Origin: Picocystis sp. L7
Taxonomy: Eukaryota > Chlorophyta > Picocystophyceae > Picocystales > Picocystaceae
Length of the DNA stretch: 64,000 bases
Direction: 5' to 3'
Assembly (NCBI GenBank): GCA_020975725.1
Contig: QXJR01000015.1
Location: 434,001-498,000, forward strand
The position numbers and the translations under genes are program-made. The notes below the pieces were generated by a model. It was not told the origin of the DNA and did no database searches. It was given only the letters and a program-made list of their open reading frames with translations. This document shows positions 20,821-31,843 of this stretch, piece by piece; the stretch's first letter is position 1, and every line of letters begins with the position of its first letter.

Positions 20821-21677
20821 CGCCTTCGACGAAACTCGACGTTCGAAACGGATCGTGTGGACCCCCCCGATCCCCGAAAAACGAAAACGCAGGAAAAAAC
20901 CCTTTCCGACCGAATTGCGGAATATTTCGAGGGGTCGTCGACCGTGGGAAAAGGAACTCGGTGCAACCGCACGGGGAGGGGGGGGTACGTTCGGGTCGTC
21001 CCGGGGTGGAGAAAATACTCCCCAGCGAAGGGGAGGGAGGGTCTTGTGTGTGAAGGGATCCATAAAGGGACATGCTCATCCGGTTGCAAATGGGCGGTGA
21101 CAGGTACCGTGGAAGGCATGGAACGAAAGCAACTGCCTCATCCGGATGAATGTGCTCCGTTGGAGCGTCAACTTGGAGGGTTAGAGACGGGTGTGGACGC
21201 TTGCTGCGGTGTTGGACTCGTGGGACCACGAGGGATCGGAAGAACACGCAAACGCAACGTTCGGGAACACGTGCAAGCAAACGCGTGGAAGCTTGTGTGT
21301 TCCCGTTGCTTGCCAGCAAATTCGAAATGTATTGCTAGGGAGCGAAGGAGCGGACGATCCAACTGCGATGCCTCTCCCCCGAAACCAGTGTGAAAAGACG
21401 ATTCGAACGACGCCTCTGTCCCGATTCCTCCGCCGGGAAGATTGCCATTCCCATTCCTTCGCCGCACACGGCGGGACGGTTGGCCGGCGTCTTTCGCGAG
21501 TCCCGTGTGCAAGGACGGAGCGGTTGGGAGACATGCTTCCAAGTCCTCCTCCGGTTCCCATCGCCTCGTGGGAGGAAGACGAATCCCATCCTCGCCTCGG
21601 CCATGGTGGGTCCCTTTCCTCTGCGGCATCGGGTGCCACGTGAACAAGGCGGGAAGGCGGGAAGAGAGAGCCGCGGC
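20821..21677. other. Intergenic upstream region of the GAR gene
   Basis: GC-rich, with TCGAGG/CCTCGA and CCGTGGG-type stretches near 20,930-21,010 that resemble the other upstream regions. Short frames on both strands only. The + strand hypothetical gene at 21678 may begin as early as the ATG at 21603. Confidence 0.35.
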
Positions 21678-22133
21678 ATGCCGCATCGGAGAGGGCGCGC
21701 CTCGGAAATCAGGCAGCTGAGGAGGATGCAAGTGGAGATCGTGTACCTTCGGGCAGCGGCATTCGCGGTCACGCTAAGATCACCCCATCTGGCAGTAGCA
21801 TTCGCAGCCCTGTTCGACGAGTTGGCGCGCGAATGCGATGCGATGCTGGAAGAGTTGATGGAAGAGTGGGATCCGAAGGCTCCACCCGCTAGTCCAGGGA
21901 GAAGCGCGGCTTCATTCGCGGAAGAAGAATGGCGCGCATCGTGTCGGTTCGACCGAGAGGCGACGATCCGTGAGGACGGGACGGATTTGAAATTGGAACC
22001 CGAAGCTACCCAAGGCGGACTGGAAAGACAGGATACTGGGGAATTGGAAAGAAGGAACGCGAGACAACCAAAACGGATCAGATTGGATAGGAAAACGGTG
22101 GAAGGGACAGGCCCGCACATTGCTGATGTCTGA
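21678..22133 (+). CDS. Hypothetical protein
   Basis: About 151 residues, unrecognised. A basic N-terminus is followed by a helical, Ala-rich, amphipathic block (EIVYLRAAAFAVTLRSPHL, FAALFDELARECDAMLEELM). A Pro-containing acidic linker and a charged tail rich in Glu and Arg complete it. The sense strand looks more protein-like than the opposite strand, which is a serine-rich mirror frame, so I favour the + strand. The stop lies 62 bp from the convergent starch synthase stop, a spacing like that of real gene pairs here. The start is uncertain (ATG 21603 or 21726 are alternatives). Confidence 0.4.
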   Translation: MPHRRGRASEIRQLRRMQVEIVYLRAAAFAVTLRSPHLAVAFAALFDELARECDAMLEELMEEWDPKAPPASPGRSAASFAEEEWRASCRFDREATIREDGTDLKLEPEATQGGLERQDTGELERRNARQPKRIRLDRKTVEGTGPHIADV

Positions 22134-22195
22134 AACCAAACGCCAGCCTCCACCACAAATACGATTATTCATGGGACGTCTGTCGACGCCAAGGA

Positions 22196-24083
22196 CTAAC
22201 TGCAGTAAGCACCATCCGTGAGTGCCCAGTCGAAAACCTTCTCATACTCTGCTGCAGCCTGATCCCAGCTGGAGTCCCTACACATGCCCGTCTTCTGCAC
22301 CTCCTGGAACGACATGGGGTGCTCACGATACGTGTAGACTGCCGTGCCAAGGGCATGAAGTAGACCATCCACCGAGAGGTCGTTGAACGTCCATCCAGTA
22401 CCTGTCTTCTCGTAAGGATTGTAATCGATCACCGTGTCCCGAAGCCCTCCTGTGGCATGAGCTACAGGGACCGTCCCATATCGCATTGCATACAGCTGGT
22501 TCAAACCACATGGCTCAAATCTGGAGGGCATCAAGAGGATGTCACAGGCGGCGGTGATCTTGTGGCTCATGGGCACGTTGAAGCCTACCCACGCACGTAC
22601 CTTGTCCTTGTGGTTGGTCTCTGCAACACGGAGGGCGTTCTCCAGGCCTTTGTCCCCAGTGCCCAGCATCACAAGCTGGCAATCGTTGTCTACCAACCAA
22701 GGAAGGGCACCCATGATCAAGTCCGCACCTTTCTGATAGTCTAGACGTCCGACGAATCCAATCAAGGGAATCTCGGGCCGCTCAGGAAGACAAAGTTCCT
22801 TTTGCAAGGCAGCTTTGCAAGCATTCTTGCCCCTGATAAAGTTCTTGATGCTGTAGTTGTATGGAATGTGAGGATCTTCTGCGGGGTTCCACTCGTCCAT
22901 GTCAATGCCGTTCAGCACTCCCGTGAGGACATACTGCCTGGATGCAAGCAAACCATCCAACATCCAGCCACCTTCAGGAGTGGTGATCTCCCATGCATAA
23001 CCTGGACTGACAGTCACAACCCTGTCTGCACAAGATATACCTGCTTTCAGTGTGTTTACGCATCTACCTTCCTCTTCGTATGCACCTTGACGCATGTGAG
23101 GAGGGTATTGAAACTCAAGGGCCCCGTACCACTCACTCGGCAAGTTCAGCATGTTATACGTAAAGGGTGGGTAAACACCTTGGTGTCTCAAGTTGTGTAA
23201 AGCAAGTATGGACCGTGCGTTCGTGTAGACCCCATGGGGCCTGTACTTCGAAGGTAAAATGACAGGTACCAGAGCAGCGTGCCAGTCATTGCAAATGAAA
23301 ACCAGATTGTCATCTCCATATACGGTCTCTTGCAACTTAACTTGCAGAGGAATCTCAACAGCGGCATTGCAGAGCAACGCATAACGGAATTGATTGTCCC
23401 CAAAATCTCCGTTTTCGTCACCGTATGGGTTGCCAGCCCTCAGGTAGGATGGATGATCCACAAAGACCCAATCCACCCCGTTTTTGCGGCAGTGAAAGAC
23501 ACCGACTTCATGCTCACCCCCAAAAAGCCAAATCTTGAAACGATGCCCGGTGTCAAAAGCATCTGGATAGATCCCGTACCTCGGTGCAATCACCATCACT
23601 CTGTTCCCCCTCTGCGCCAGACCTCCTGGCAGCGATCCCATCACGTCGGCCAATCCACCCGTCTTGGACCAAGGCGAGACCTACCACATGACAGAATCCC
23701 AGCAATTGTTAGTCACGAGATGCGGTGGCAACGAGGTTCGAACGGCAATAGCTTTTCGTATCGCCGAGACGCACCTCACTGGCTACGAACACGAGCTTCC
23801 TCTGCTTTCCAGTGCCTTCGGACGGGGCCCTGTCCTGCGCGTCGAGCTTGTATCCGTGGCTAGCCAACGTCGTGTCCTGTTGTGGGCTGGAGCTCTGTTG
23901 CATCGCCGCTTTGCTCCTGGTCGTGTCGCGACCGCGGCTCCCAGCCTTTCGACGGGTCACCTGCGCGTCTCCGGACCTTTCCAGTCGCTTTCCTGCACGA
24001 TTGGCCGTCGCACTGAGCTGTTTCACGCTCCTGAAAACGCATGTTGCGCCCCTTGAGGCGCGTGGAAGCTCCATGACGCGCAT
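22196..24083 (-). CDS. SS1: Soluble starch synthase, class I-like (two exons, plastid)
   Basis: GT5 glucosyltransferase that extends alpha-1,4-glucan from ADP-glucose in the plastid. Exons (minus strand) are 24083-23775 and 23680-22196, with a 94-nt intron (GAG|GTGCGT ... GTAG|GTC). The join restores KLVFVASE|VSPWSKTGGLADV, including the KTGGL substrate-binding motif; the protein is 597 residues. The first about 85 residues are basic and Ser/Thr-rich, consistent with a transit peptide. DHPSYLRAGNPYGDENGDFG resembles starch synthase I rather than II or III; NDWHAALVPV, LNGIDMDEWNP, IGFVGRLDYQKG and the C-terminal SRFEPCGLNQLYAM and ATGGLRDTV blocks are intact. It is divergent from the RWP-RK-like gene. 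Confidence 0.93.
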
Positions 24084-25267
24084 CGCGATGGCGTTTGTGG
24101 CGCACAAACGAAGTTGACAGGACAAGGTCTCCCTGCCTTGAACCCGAGCCAGATCCCCTTTGGAAAGGAGAACGAAGGCGGGTTCAATCGGAAACCGGGA
24201 ACCGGAGCTGGACCGGGTGGAGCCACGGGGCGGCGCTCTTCGGCCATCGTGATATGGGAAAGAAAATGTCCGTAAAATGATAGGGTAGGTTTGGGAAAGG
24301 TAGCAGGGCCGTTCGAGGACGGACGGGATCTTGAGGGCCTCACGTCTGGTCCGGGAGCCCGAGAAGCATGTAGCACAAAGCGCAGAGGAGCCCGATCGTC
24401 TAGGGGCTCCATCAACGGCCCTCTTCGATCCTCGTCGACGAATGTGAAGCTTGCGAGATGTACAACACCGCGTCTGTGTTGCACCGGTTGTCGAGGATGG
24501 ATTGCGAGTCTCGCAAGGAGGGGACAGCTCGGAGGTGAAAAGAAGACGAAAAGATGCGGAAGCGTCGGAGCCGTGCATGCCAATGTTGGGAGCGTCCACC
24601 TCGTCCACCGCCTGAAAAACTTTCCAATTCGGAATCCACGTCGAGGATGGTGGGCAATGGGCAAAGAACATCAAAAACGACATGGCCCGCAATCATTTTT
24701 GTTCCAAGCAAGGGTTCGTTCATCATGACCCAAGCCTTACATCGACCATGAAAGCATGGCATTGAGCCAATTGCGATGCGACCACGGCACTGGCGGTTGT
24801 GCCTAACAACGGGGCACAAGAGTCACCATGGCCTTCTCGTCTCTGTGCGACGATTGACACGACTTCTTGGTTGCATCCTCCAACGCGAGAAACGAGGCGA
24901 TGTCTATCCATTTCCCTTCTCTGGCACGCCTTTGCTCGTTCGTTCCGTTCTTCGGCCTTGAAACAAGCATCCGTGGCGAAAAGGAAACGGCAGCATTGTC
25001 CCGTCTTTCATGCTTCGTGTCCCGCTCACCCGTCCCTCCTCCATCTTCTAAGAACCTTTCCTCTTTCCCTCCCCATCGAGATCCTCTCCTCGAGATCTCG
25101 ATTAAAAATCTCCACATCGATATCATATGGGAAAGGTCGCGATGGGGCCCATCCACCAACCGTAGCACCGTGTCGATTGGCGCCGAAAGGAGGCGATCGA
25201 CAGCACGCGTGCTGCGCCTCTTTCGTGCGCTTGCAGGCGTCTCTTGCGGACGAAACGAGTCGAGAGG
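24084..25267. other. Divergent upstream region of SS1 and the RWP-RK-like gene
   Basis: About 1.2 kb without a credible gene on either strand. It contains one TGGACCG (near 24,212) and the ATCGAGATCT-type palindrome listed separately. TTGCAG before 25236 could be a splice acceptor for an upstream exon of the RWP-RK-like gene, but no matching exon is evident. Confidence 0.4.
25093..25102. promoter_or_regulatory. AGATCTCGAT motif upstream of the RWP-RK-like gene
   Basis: AGATCTCGAT (reverse of ATCGAGATCT) lies inside the palindrome CGAGATCTCG, 166 bp before the ATG at 25268. It is one of six copies of this decamer in the window, all in upstream DNA. Confidence 0.4.
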
Positions 25268-26569
25268 ATGCCGGAATACTCGATCTCGTACGAGATGCTG
25301 GCTTCGACCTTCCACTTGCCGGTGTTCGAAGCCAGCCACCGCCTGGGCGTGCCTCCAAATGTGCTGTACCAGCTCGCCAGAGAAACTGGACACGAATGTT
25401 GGCCTGCCGAGAAACCTGCGAGACCAACGGGACGGAGGTATGGGCAGGAAAACGGCCAACAAGTAGCTTGGATGCAGCCTAGCCATGGGCGGCCTCCAAC
25501 ATTGCCACATTCCTATATGGGAGGAAGTCTGCCAGGAACTGCTTTGGCTGGACCAAGGGAGATGAGAATCGGACAGCAAGATCGAGGGGAGAACGCTGCT
25601 TTGCAGAGATTCCTACCCATGTCTGTGCATGATGGAACACCACGACCGTTCTACCCACCAGGAAGAGCGAGTCATTTTCAGCCCTACCAGGGACACAGCT
25701 CTTCCCCTTGGTCTGGTCAAGTGAGCAGTTCGCAAAGACCTCCTTCAAACCAGAACCACCTGTCCTTGAGCCTTGCACGCACGAACGATCATCAGTGGCC
25801 TACAAATAATTCTCTTTCACAAGGCCTGGTCACAGGTCTTCCAGGAAATGGTCCACTGCCAGGTCAGGGACAGGGAAGGGCACACGTACTAACTGGTCAT
25901 GTGGAGAAACCACCCGGCGCACAGGCCGGTAAGCAGGAACTGAGAGTGCCGCAGGTTCAATCACAAAAGAGTGCCGGTAAAGTGAAAAATAATCTTGCAG
26001 TGTCTGCAGGCAAAAACAAACACAAGCAACCATCGAAAACCCCGATGCAGGCTTCGACCCACAAGAAAAAGAGTAACGGCGATGGGAACGCCAAGAAGAA
26101 GTTAAAGGCCAAAAAGCAAAACAATGATGCACCGGTTGCGCAGGTTGTAAGCTTCGGAAATGATAAAAGTGGAATGGTACACGGTTTGCTGAAGGGCACT
26201 ACTGGGGAGGGTGCTCATGCCTTAAACAAGCCAGCGAGTCTGCAGTTGGTTGAAGAAAATCTCCTTTCAGGATTGAAGCAGACGAAGGGCACTTCATCGA
26301 AATTCGGCACAGCAGGTGGCCAAAGCATGAAAGGCGGCTCCCTAGATAAGGATACGAGCAAGAAGAAGAAATCACAGAAGAGAGAGATGGAAAGCACATT
26401 CCGCACGAAGCCGCTCTGGCCAAAGCGTCTTCCTCTCAACGCTCGGGCTAGGGCAGTTGAAGTATTTGGTACGACAGCTGAGGAGAGAAAGCAGCTTTCC
26501 ATGCTACAGGGTATTTTTGGAAAGCATATGCCAAGGTCATGGCTCTCTGATGCCACAGCTGCGGACTGA
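25268..26569 (+). CDS. Divergent RWP-RK-like domain protein
   Basis: A 433-residue protein. Residues 3-52 match the helix-turn-helix of RWP-RK transcription factors: ISYEMLASTFHLPVFEASHRLGVPPNVL aligns with the family's S-x-x-x-F-H-L-P-x-x-E-A-A-x-x-L-G-V-x-x-T-x-L pattern. It ends in HECWPAEK where the family reads R-W-P-x-R-K: Trp-Pro is kept but the flanking Arg and the RK pair are changed. The middle is Gln/Pro/Gly-rich and disordered, then Lys-rich (about residues 250-290, nuclear-signal-like). The C-terminus has TKPLWPKRLPLNARARAVEVFG. In green plants the family acts in nitrate response and gametogenesis; this divergent member's DNA binding is unproven. Convergent with the exonuclease gene. 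Confidence 0.7.
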   Translation: MPEYSISYEMLASTFHLPVFEASHRLGVPPNVLYQLARETGHECWPAEKPARPTGRRYGQENGQQVAWMQPSHGRPPTLPHSYMGGSLPGTALAGPREMRIGQQDRGENAALQRFLPMSVHDGTPRPFYPPGRASHFQPYQGHSSSPWSGQVSSSQRPPSNQNHLSLSLARTNDHQWPTNNSLSQGLVTGLPGNGPLPGQGQGRAHVLTGHVEKPPGAQAGKQELRVPQVQSQKSAGKVKNNLAVSAGKNKHKQPSKTPMQASTHKKKSNGDGNAKKKLKAKKQNNDAPVAQVVSFGNDKSGMVHGLLKGTTGEGAHALNKPASLQLVEENLLSGLKQTKGTSSKFGTAGGQSMKGGSLDKDTSKKKKSQKREMESTFRTKPLWPKRLPLNARARAVEVFGTTAEERKQLSMLQGIFGKHMPRSWLSDATAAD

Positions 26570-26731
26570 GCGATTGGTAGCAGGGCTCCTGATGATGTTG
26601 AATTCACGAAGACAGATCCAGATTGCAATTCAAATTGGACACGACACGAGGAGAAGCATGGCAGGGCATGGCAAGCCATTGGTGCTTTGAAGGGTAGCGG
26701 CAGCTTCACCTCTTTCACTTTTATTTTAGGG

Positions 26732-27805
26732 TCACTCCTGCAATGTGATTGGAACCCGGTTCAAAGCTGTGTTTTCTATCGAGGGGTCCAGCTTCGAGCA
26801 CGTTGGCAATTGCTGGGAGACAAATAGCCTAGATTGCAAATCCAAACACCAGCACTGATAGTTTTCCCTGCAGTGTTTCCAGCCCCCTAAAGCCAATTGA
26901 TTAAGTGAAGCTTCGTGTTCGCTTGCATACGACAGAACGAACCAGTACAGCTTCATTGCAGCCTTTGCATCTTCGAACGGGCAGTGGGGGGCATTGGAAG
27001 CTTGAATTTGCCATCCTAGGTGAAGGTGACATAGCTCCCGTAGTTTTTGCCGCTGCCCGTTGGCTCTTCGCAAGGGGGGATAGTTTGCAGTGTCTCGTTG
27101 CAAATGAATGGGATGGGATATTCCAAGGGAGCTCAGATCGTGCCACAAATCATGTCCAACCAGTAGTCGTGGAGGACGATCCGCGTTGTGTAAGCTGCTA
27201 AAGTCTACATCCAAGCCTCCTTTTCCGTTGTATCGGATGTCAGCCCCCTTGAGCACCGCCTGCACAAGGGATGCAACAAAGTCTCTGGAAGGGGCATCCG
27301 CAAGGTGTTCAGATCGAACACCTGTGATGCTTTCCCTGTAGTCCAACACTTCGGCTTCCGGCTGGACATACGTATCTAGGACAATACGCTCATCTTCATC
27401 GACCATGCACACCCTTGCGCAGGCTCCTACTTCTTCGTTTCCTTCCACAGCTACCATCTCGCAATCCAATGCCACCATCCGTGGGCCCTTACCTTCGTTG
27501 CCTGCCTGCACTACCTTCTGTTCTCTTCTCCTTGGAAAGCAGGTGTGGCTCTCCGCTTCTTCCGGATCTTTCAGTATTCGCAAGCATCTCGAGCACCCTC
27601 TCTTTTCGTACTTTTCGCTGCATGTGGCTTTGGCCAGCTTCCCTTTCAGATGTTCGCGCAAGCTGGCCATGCTTCGGAACAGCCTTCCACAAGCACCACA
27701 CCGTGGATCGTGGGGGTCGTGCTGCGCCTTCTCCTGGTGCGCACGCAGAGCTTCTGCGCTGCGAAAGGTCTTGTGGCATCCCACACACCTCGGATAGTCC
27801 TCCAT
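26732..27805 (-). CDS. DEDDh 3'-5' exonuclease with N-terminal C2H2 zinc fingers (REX4/ISG20-like)
   Basis: A 357-residue protein starting at the ATG at 27805. Two Cys2-His2-like fingers (CVGCHKTF...H-x4-H and CGACGRLF...H) occupy about residues 6-50, and a Cys-rich block follows. The exonuclease domain begins at MVALDCEMVAV, with the catalytic D and E of motif I. VLDTYVQPEAEVLDYRESITG follows, then the motif II aspartate in VGHDLWHDL, NYPPLRR, and motif III HCPFEDAKAAM with His and Asp. All DEDDh residues are visible. Plant relatives with zinc fingers are putative RNA exonucleases. The substrate is unknown. It is the left member of a divergent pair with ALS, about 2 kb apart. Confidence 0.88.
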   Translation of the reverse strand: MEDYPRCVGCHKTFRSAEALRAHQEKAQHDPHDPRCGACGRLFRSMASLREHLKGKLAKATCSEKYEKRGCSRCLRILKDPEEAESHTCFPRRREQKVVQAGNEGKGPRMVALDCEMVAVEGNEEVGACARVCMVDEDERIVLDTYVQPEAEVLDYRESITGVRSEHLADAPSRDFVASLVQAVLKGADIRYNGKGGLDVDFSSLHNADRPPRLLVGHDLWHDLSSLGISHPIHLQRDTANYPPLRRANGQRQKLRELCHLHLGWQIQASNAPHCPFEDAKAAMKLYWFVLSYASEHEASLNQLALGGWKHCRENYQCWCLDLQSRLFVSQQLPTCSKLDPSIENTALNRVPITLQE

Positions 27806-29800
27806 GGCACCAAAGCACGGCGAAGCACGGCGATACACGCGCGTCAGAGCTGCCGCAATGCAGCGAATTGGACGCGTTTCGTCCCAACTCGAGACCACAC
27901 AGGTTCGAATCCATCCCTCGAGTTAACTTCGTTGTAAACTGCGGGGTCCACTGGGAGGATCGGTTCCCTCTCTGGATGGATGAAGACAAGGCAAGCTTGG
28001 TGATCCGACGTGTCGCGTGTGTGACCACCGAGCTTGCGACCAACAGGCGATGGAGGGAACCTTCCAAATGGAGGGGAAGGAACAGATGCAGCAAAATTCG
28101 TTGCCTGAATCGATGAGTTCAGAACCACCGAGGAGGAGCCATTAGAATGAGGAAACATTTTCGGTCATCCAGTCTTGGATACACGTGGTCCAAACAGATT
28201 GGCCGCTGACAGAAGCAAACGGGATCTATCGAACCCATGCGCGATGGTGTCCATGTTCAGTTGAGAGTCGTCAACCACTTAGGTCCGCTCGTGGTTCTCT
28301 GTCTCCCCAACCATGGTTTATGCAGGGAGACCAGCATCGCCCCCACTTCCACGGCCATGTACAAAAGACCGTTGCATCGAAATCCATCATAACAAAGTGC
28401 CATTGAGCTGAAGAACGTATGCGCGGGAACATCCACACTCTCGAATGGGTTGAAGCTGCTTGCGAAGGGTGATGCATGCCGGCGATGGTAGTGCCAGAAG
28501 CCCAGGAAAGTTTCACAGTTGTACAGGGAGATCGTACTTTGCAATCCCCATCCAGTGGCAGAAAATGGTACGGTCGGCATGAGGGCGAGAGTTTCAAGGA
28601 ACGCTGGGAAGTCTTAGGTTACAGAATGAACTGGACCCCTGCTCTCCACCGTCCACCTCTTGCGATTCAAGAAGTTGTCCCACATCTTGGGCAAGCTCTT
28701 GTCAGTGGGATGCGGATGCGGCACAAACCACCGGGGTACTTTGCCATTTTTGATTTCCCTGCGACGTGCCTTCTCATCGCATACTGCGAGGAGGTAGTCC
28801 GGGCTGCACCAACAAGAGGGAGTGCGAATCCACGTCAGCGAGTCGTTCACATCCGGAGGGCATGCGTCTCCGAACGACCGATCATGCATTCACTTACAAG
28901 TACCTCCTCGGTTGGACTTCGGATCCCAGTGTCGTGATCCTTCCCGAACCCATCGTCCAAGCCGTCGCGACCTGTACGTTGGATTTTCGTCATCTTTCCG
29001 TCAGCCGCCGCTTCCCTTCGCTCGGCAGGAATCCAATCCCTACCCAATCCACGTTTCCTCCCTCCAGTCGTGGATTCCGAGCTTCGCACTTCGCCATCCA
29101 CGTCCACTTCCATCTCCAAGCACGTTCCACCTCGTCTGCGGCGGCGTGCGTCCCTCTCCTTTCCACTCCTCGAACGTCTGCATTTTCCTTCGCCACGTAC
29201 GTTGACGCCCACGAGGATGACCTTGAACAGCTCCTCGTTGACGTGTGGGATGCTCGGATCGCCGCGGTAAGGCGTGGGATTGAACTCCATCGCGTCGGCG
29301 AATGCGACGATGTCGGACGATGCCCGCAGAGGACGTCCGAGCGGGTTCCCCAGGCAGGCGATCCACGTCCTTTCGACCCGGGACGAAAGGGATCGGGATC
29401 GGGTCTGTGTGGCGAAGGAACCCGGGGAAGGACCCGTTCGAAAGGGACGGGATCGCAAGGGGTGCGTTTCTTCGGAAACCACACGTGTCGACTCGAGACA
29501 AGAACACAGGGGAGAGGTTCGAGAACGCGATATTATATCGAGATCTCTTCGCAAGAGATCGCGATCCCCCGGTCTCCAGATCCTCGACGAGGCCCATCGA
29601 ATGGCCCCCTTCCGCCCCCTCATCCTCTGCGGGCCACGTGCACGGACGCCCCCCTTCGGCGAGTCCCCGTATTCCCTATCGTGCGTGCGTTTCAGAAGGG
29701 AATCCGCGCCTTCCCACGAGTCCCTCGGGACCGGTGCGCCGCCTTGGTCCTGCTCACTCGTGCTTTGGTCGTGATCACTTTTCACGTGCACTTGGCCGCC
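27806..29800. other. Two-kb divergent upstream region between the exonuclease gene and ALS
   Basis: The + frame of ALS stays open far upstream, and a 461-codon frame runs on the opposite strand, but neither shows domain similarity; the open frames reflect high GC. Inverted repeats occur, such as CCTTTCG...CGAAAGG near 29,370, and a hairpin with the ATCGAGATCT motif lies at 29.54 kb. A B-box-like GGTTCGAATCC at 27,905 has no matching tRNA arms. Confidence 0.4.
29537..29560. promoter_or_regulatory. ATCGAGATCT motif in a hairpin upstream of ALS
   Basis: ATCGAGATCT at 29537-29546 overlaps the perfect 8-bp inverted repeat GATCTCTT/AAGAGATC with a 3-nt loop, about 255 bp before the ALS ATG. Confidence 0.4.
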
Positions 29801-31843
29801 ATGCGCCACGCGACGTCGGCACCTGCGACGCAGCAGGTGCGTGGAAAGGCCAGCGGCAGGCCCGAACGAGAGTGCAAGGCGCTGGGAAGGACGGTCTCCA
29901 GGACCGCGAGGCGGAAGGTGGACGGACGGAACGTGTGTGGAAAGGTGGCACGAGATGGCAGGAGCCTCTCGGATGAACAGAGGCGCGAGAGGGACCTGGA
30001 AATGGCCAGACAAAGCGTGGAGGCGGCCGTGACCTCTCCACATCCGTCCACGAAGTGGGTGTCCCGGTACGCGGACGACGAGCCTCGAAAGGGCTGCGAC
30101 GTGCTGGTCGAGTGCCTCGAACGAGAGGGTGTGGACACCGTGTTCGCTTACCCAGGAGGAGCATCCATGGAGATTCATCAAGCCCTCACGCGCTCCAAAA
30201 CCATTCGGAATATCCTGTGCAGACACGAGCAAGGAGAAATATTCGCTGCGGAAGGATACGCAAAATGCACAGGGAAGGTATCCGTGTGCATTGCCACGTC
30301 AGGACCCGGTGCGACCAACCTCGTCACCGGACTGGCAGATGCCATGCTCGATAGTGTGCCGATGGTAGCCATCACAGGGCAGGTACCTAGGAGGATGATT
30401 GGAACAGACGCATTCCAAGAGACGCCCATCGTCGAGATCTCTCGAACCATCACCAAACACAACTATCTCGTCATGGACGTTGAAGATCTTCCCCGCATAA
30501 TGAGGGAAGCCTTCTACCTCGCCTCTACTGGAAGACCAGGGCCTGTTTTGGTGGATATTCCAAAGGATGTTCAGCAGCAGATGGTGATCCCGAAGTACGA
30601 CGTTGCCATGGCAATCACTGGGTACATCGAGAGATTGCCTCCTCCTCCCAGCTTTGGTACCCTGCAAGAGATTGTGAGGGCTCTATCCAAGGCCAAGCGG
30701 CCAGTAGTCTACGCTGGTGGAGGTTGTGTGAATGCTCACGCGGAGCTTCGGGAGTTTGTTCGGCTCACGGGCACCCCTGTGGCCCAGACGTTGATGGGAC
30801 TTGGGAACTTTCCAGCGTCCGATCCTGCAAGCATGTCAATGCTTGGCATGCATGGAACTGTCTCTGCAAATTATGCAATTGACAAGGCAGACCTGTTGCT
30901 GAGCTTTGGAGTGCGATTCGATGACCGTGTGACTGGAAAGCTTGAGGCTTTTGCACAGCATGCTACGATTGTGCATATTGATGTGGACCCCGCAGAAATC
31001 GGGAAAAACAAGCATGCTCACATCAGTCTCTGTGCAGATATCCGGGCCGCACTGGCTGGTTTGAACGATGTACTGAAAAAGCAAAACTTCCAACCAATCT
31101 ATGGGGATTGGATGAAAGAGCTTGCAGAGAGCAAGGTGTCGTATCCTATGCGATATCCTGAACGGGACGATTGCATCGTTCCTCAATGGGCGATCCAGGT
31201 TCTTCACGAAGAGACGAAAGGTGAAGCTATTGTTTCCACTGGGGTTGGACAGCATCAGATGTGGGCTGCCCAGTGGTATGGCCTTGACCATCCTCGGTCC
31301 TGGCTAACCTCAGGAGGATTGGGATCGATGGGTTTCGGTCTCCCGTCAGCATTAGGCGCAGCCGTTGCGTTTGATGGGAAGGATGGTAGGGCCAAACGCA
31401 TTGTCGTTGACATTGATGGCGATGGCTCCTTCTTGATGAACTGCCAAGAGCTTGCCACCATTTGTGTAGAAAAGTTGGATGTGAAGATGTTGATTTTGAA
31501 CAACCAGCACTTGGGAATGGTCGTGCAATGGGAAGATCGTTTTTACAAAGCCAACAGGGCACACACATACCTTGGAAGGAGAGAATCAGAATGGCACGAA
31601 TCACACGAAGTTGCGGACATATATCCCGATTTTGTGAAGATGGCAGAATCTTGTGGTGTCAAAGGGGAACGCGTCATCAATAAAGAAGATCTCAGGCCTG
31701 CCATTCGTCGAATGCTTGATACCGAGGGCCCTTACCTGCTTGATGTGATGGTTCCCCACATTGAGCATGTGTTGCCCATGATCCCTGGGGGAGGATCTTT
31801 CAAGGACATTATCACAGAAGGCGACGGGACGGACGTTTACTGA
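29801..31843 (+). CDS. ALS: Acetolactate (acetohydroxyacid) synthase catalytic subunit, plastid
   Basis: First enzyme of branched-chain amino acid synthesis; TPP- and FAD-dependent. The protein is 680 residues from the ATG at 29801, close to plant ALS (about 670). Residues 1-80 are basic and Ala/Arg-rich, transit-peptide-like. Key blocks are [19 protein letters not shown], the TPP glutamate in [35 protein letters not shown], the GDG-type TPP/Mg motif [34 protein letters not shown] and a C-terminal [17 protein letters not shown]. At positions known for herbicide resistance in Arabidopsis, Ala122, Pro197 and Trp574 equivalents are conserved, while the Ser653 position is Gly. It is intronless. 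The frame extends upstream, but without similarity. Confidence 0.97.
   Translation: MRHATSAPATQQVRGKASGRPERECKALGRTVSRTARRKVDGRNVCGKVARDGRSLSDEQRRERDLEMARQSVEAAVTSPHPSTKWVSRYADDEPRKGCDVLVECLEREGVDTVFAYPGGASMEIHQALTRSKTIRNILCRHEQGEIFAAEGYAKCTGKVSVCIATSGPGATNLVTGLADAMLDSVPMVAITGQVPRRMIGTDAFQETPIVEISRTITKHNYLVMDVEDLPRIMREAFYLASTGRPGPVLVDIPKDVQQQMVIPKYDVAMAITGYIERLPPPPSFGTLQEIVRALSKAKRPVVYAGGGCVNAHAELREFVRLTGTPVAQTLMGLGNFPASDPASMSMLGMHGTVSANYAIDKADLLLSFGVRFDDRVTGKLEAFAQHATIVHIDVDPAEIGKNKHAHISLCADIRAALAGLNDVLKKQNFQPIYGDWMKELAESKVSYPMRYPERDDCIVPQWAIQVLHEETKGEAIVSTGVGQHQMWAAQWYGLDHPRSWLTSGGLGSMGFGLPSALGAAVAFDGKDGRAKRIVVDIDGDGSFLMNCQELATICVEKLDVKMLILNNQHLGMVVQWEDRFYKANRAHTYLGRRESEWHESHEVADIYPDFVKMAESCGVKGERVINKEDLRPAIRRMLDTEGPYLLDVMVPHIEHVLPMIPGGGSFKDIITEGDGTDVY

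Noticed and set aside
21335-22156. A 273-codon minus-strand frame.
   Set aside because: It is Ser/Ala-rich without domains; the opposite strand looks more protein-like.
27900-27925. GGTTCGAATCC, a tRNA B-box-like sequence.
   Set aside because: The flanking bases do not form a T stem or acceptor stem and no A box is found at the right distance.
28766-29800. ALS starting far upstream to give a protein of about 1025 residues.
   Set aside because: The upstream residues lack similarity, include promoter-like inverted repeats, and the ATG at 29801 gives the normal plant ALS length.
28847-30232. A 461-codon open frame on the minus strand opposite the 5' part of ALS.
   Set aside because: It overlaps the ALS transit peptide and catalytic start on the other strand, is Arg/Ser-rich with no domain, and is explained by high GC.
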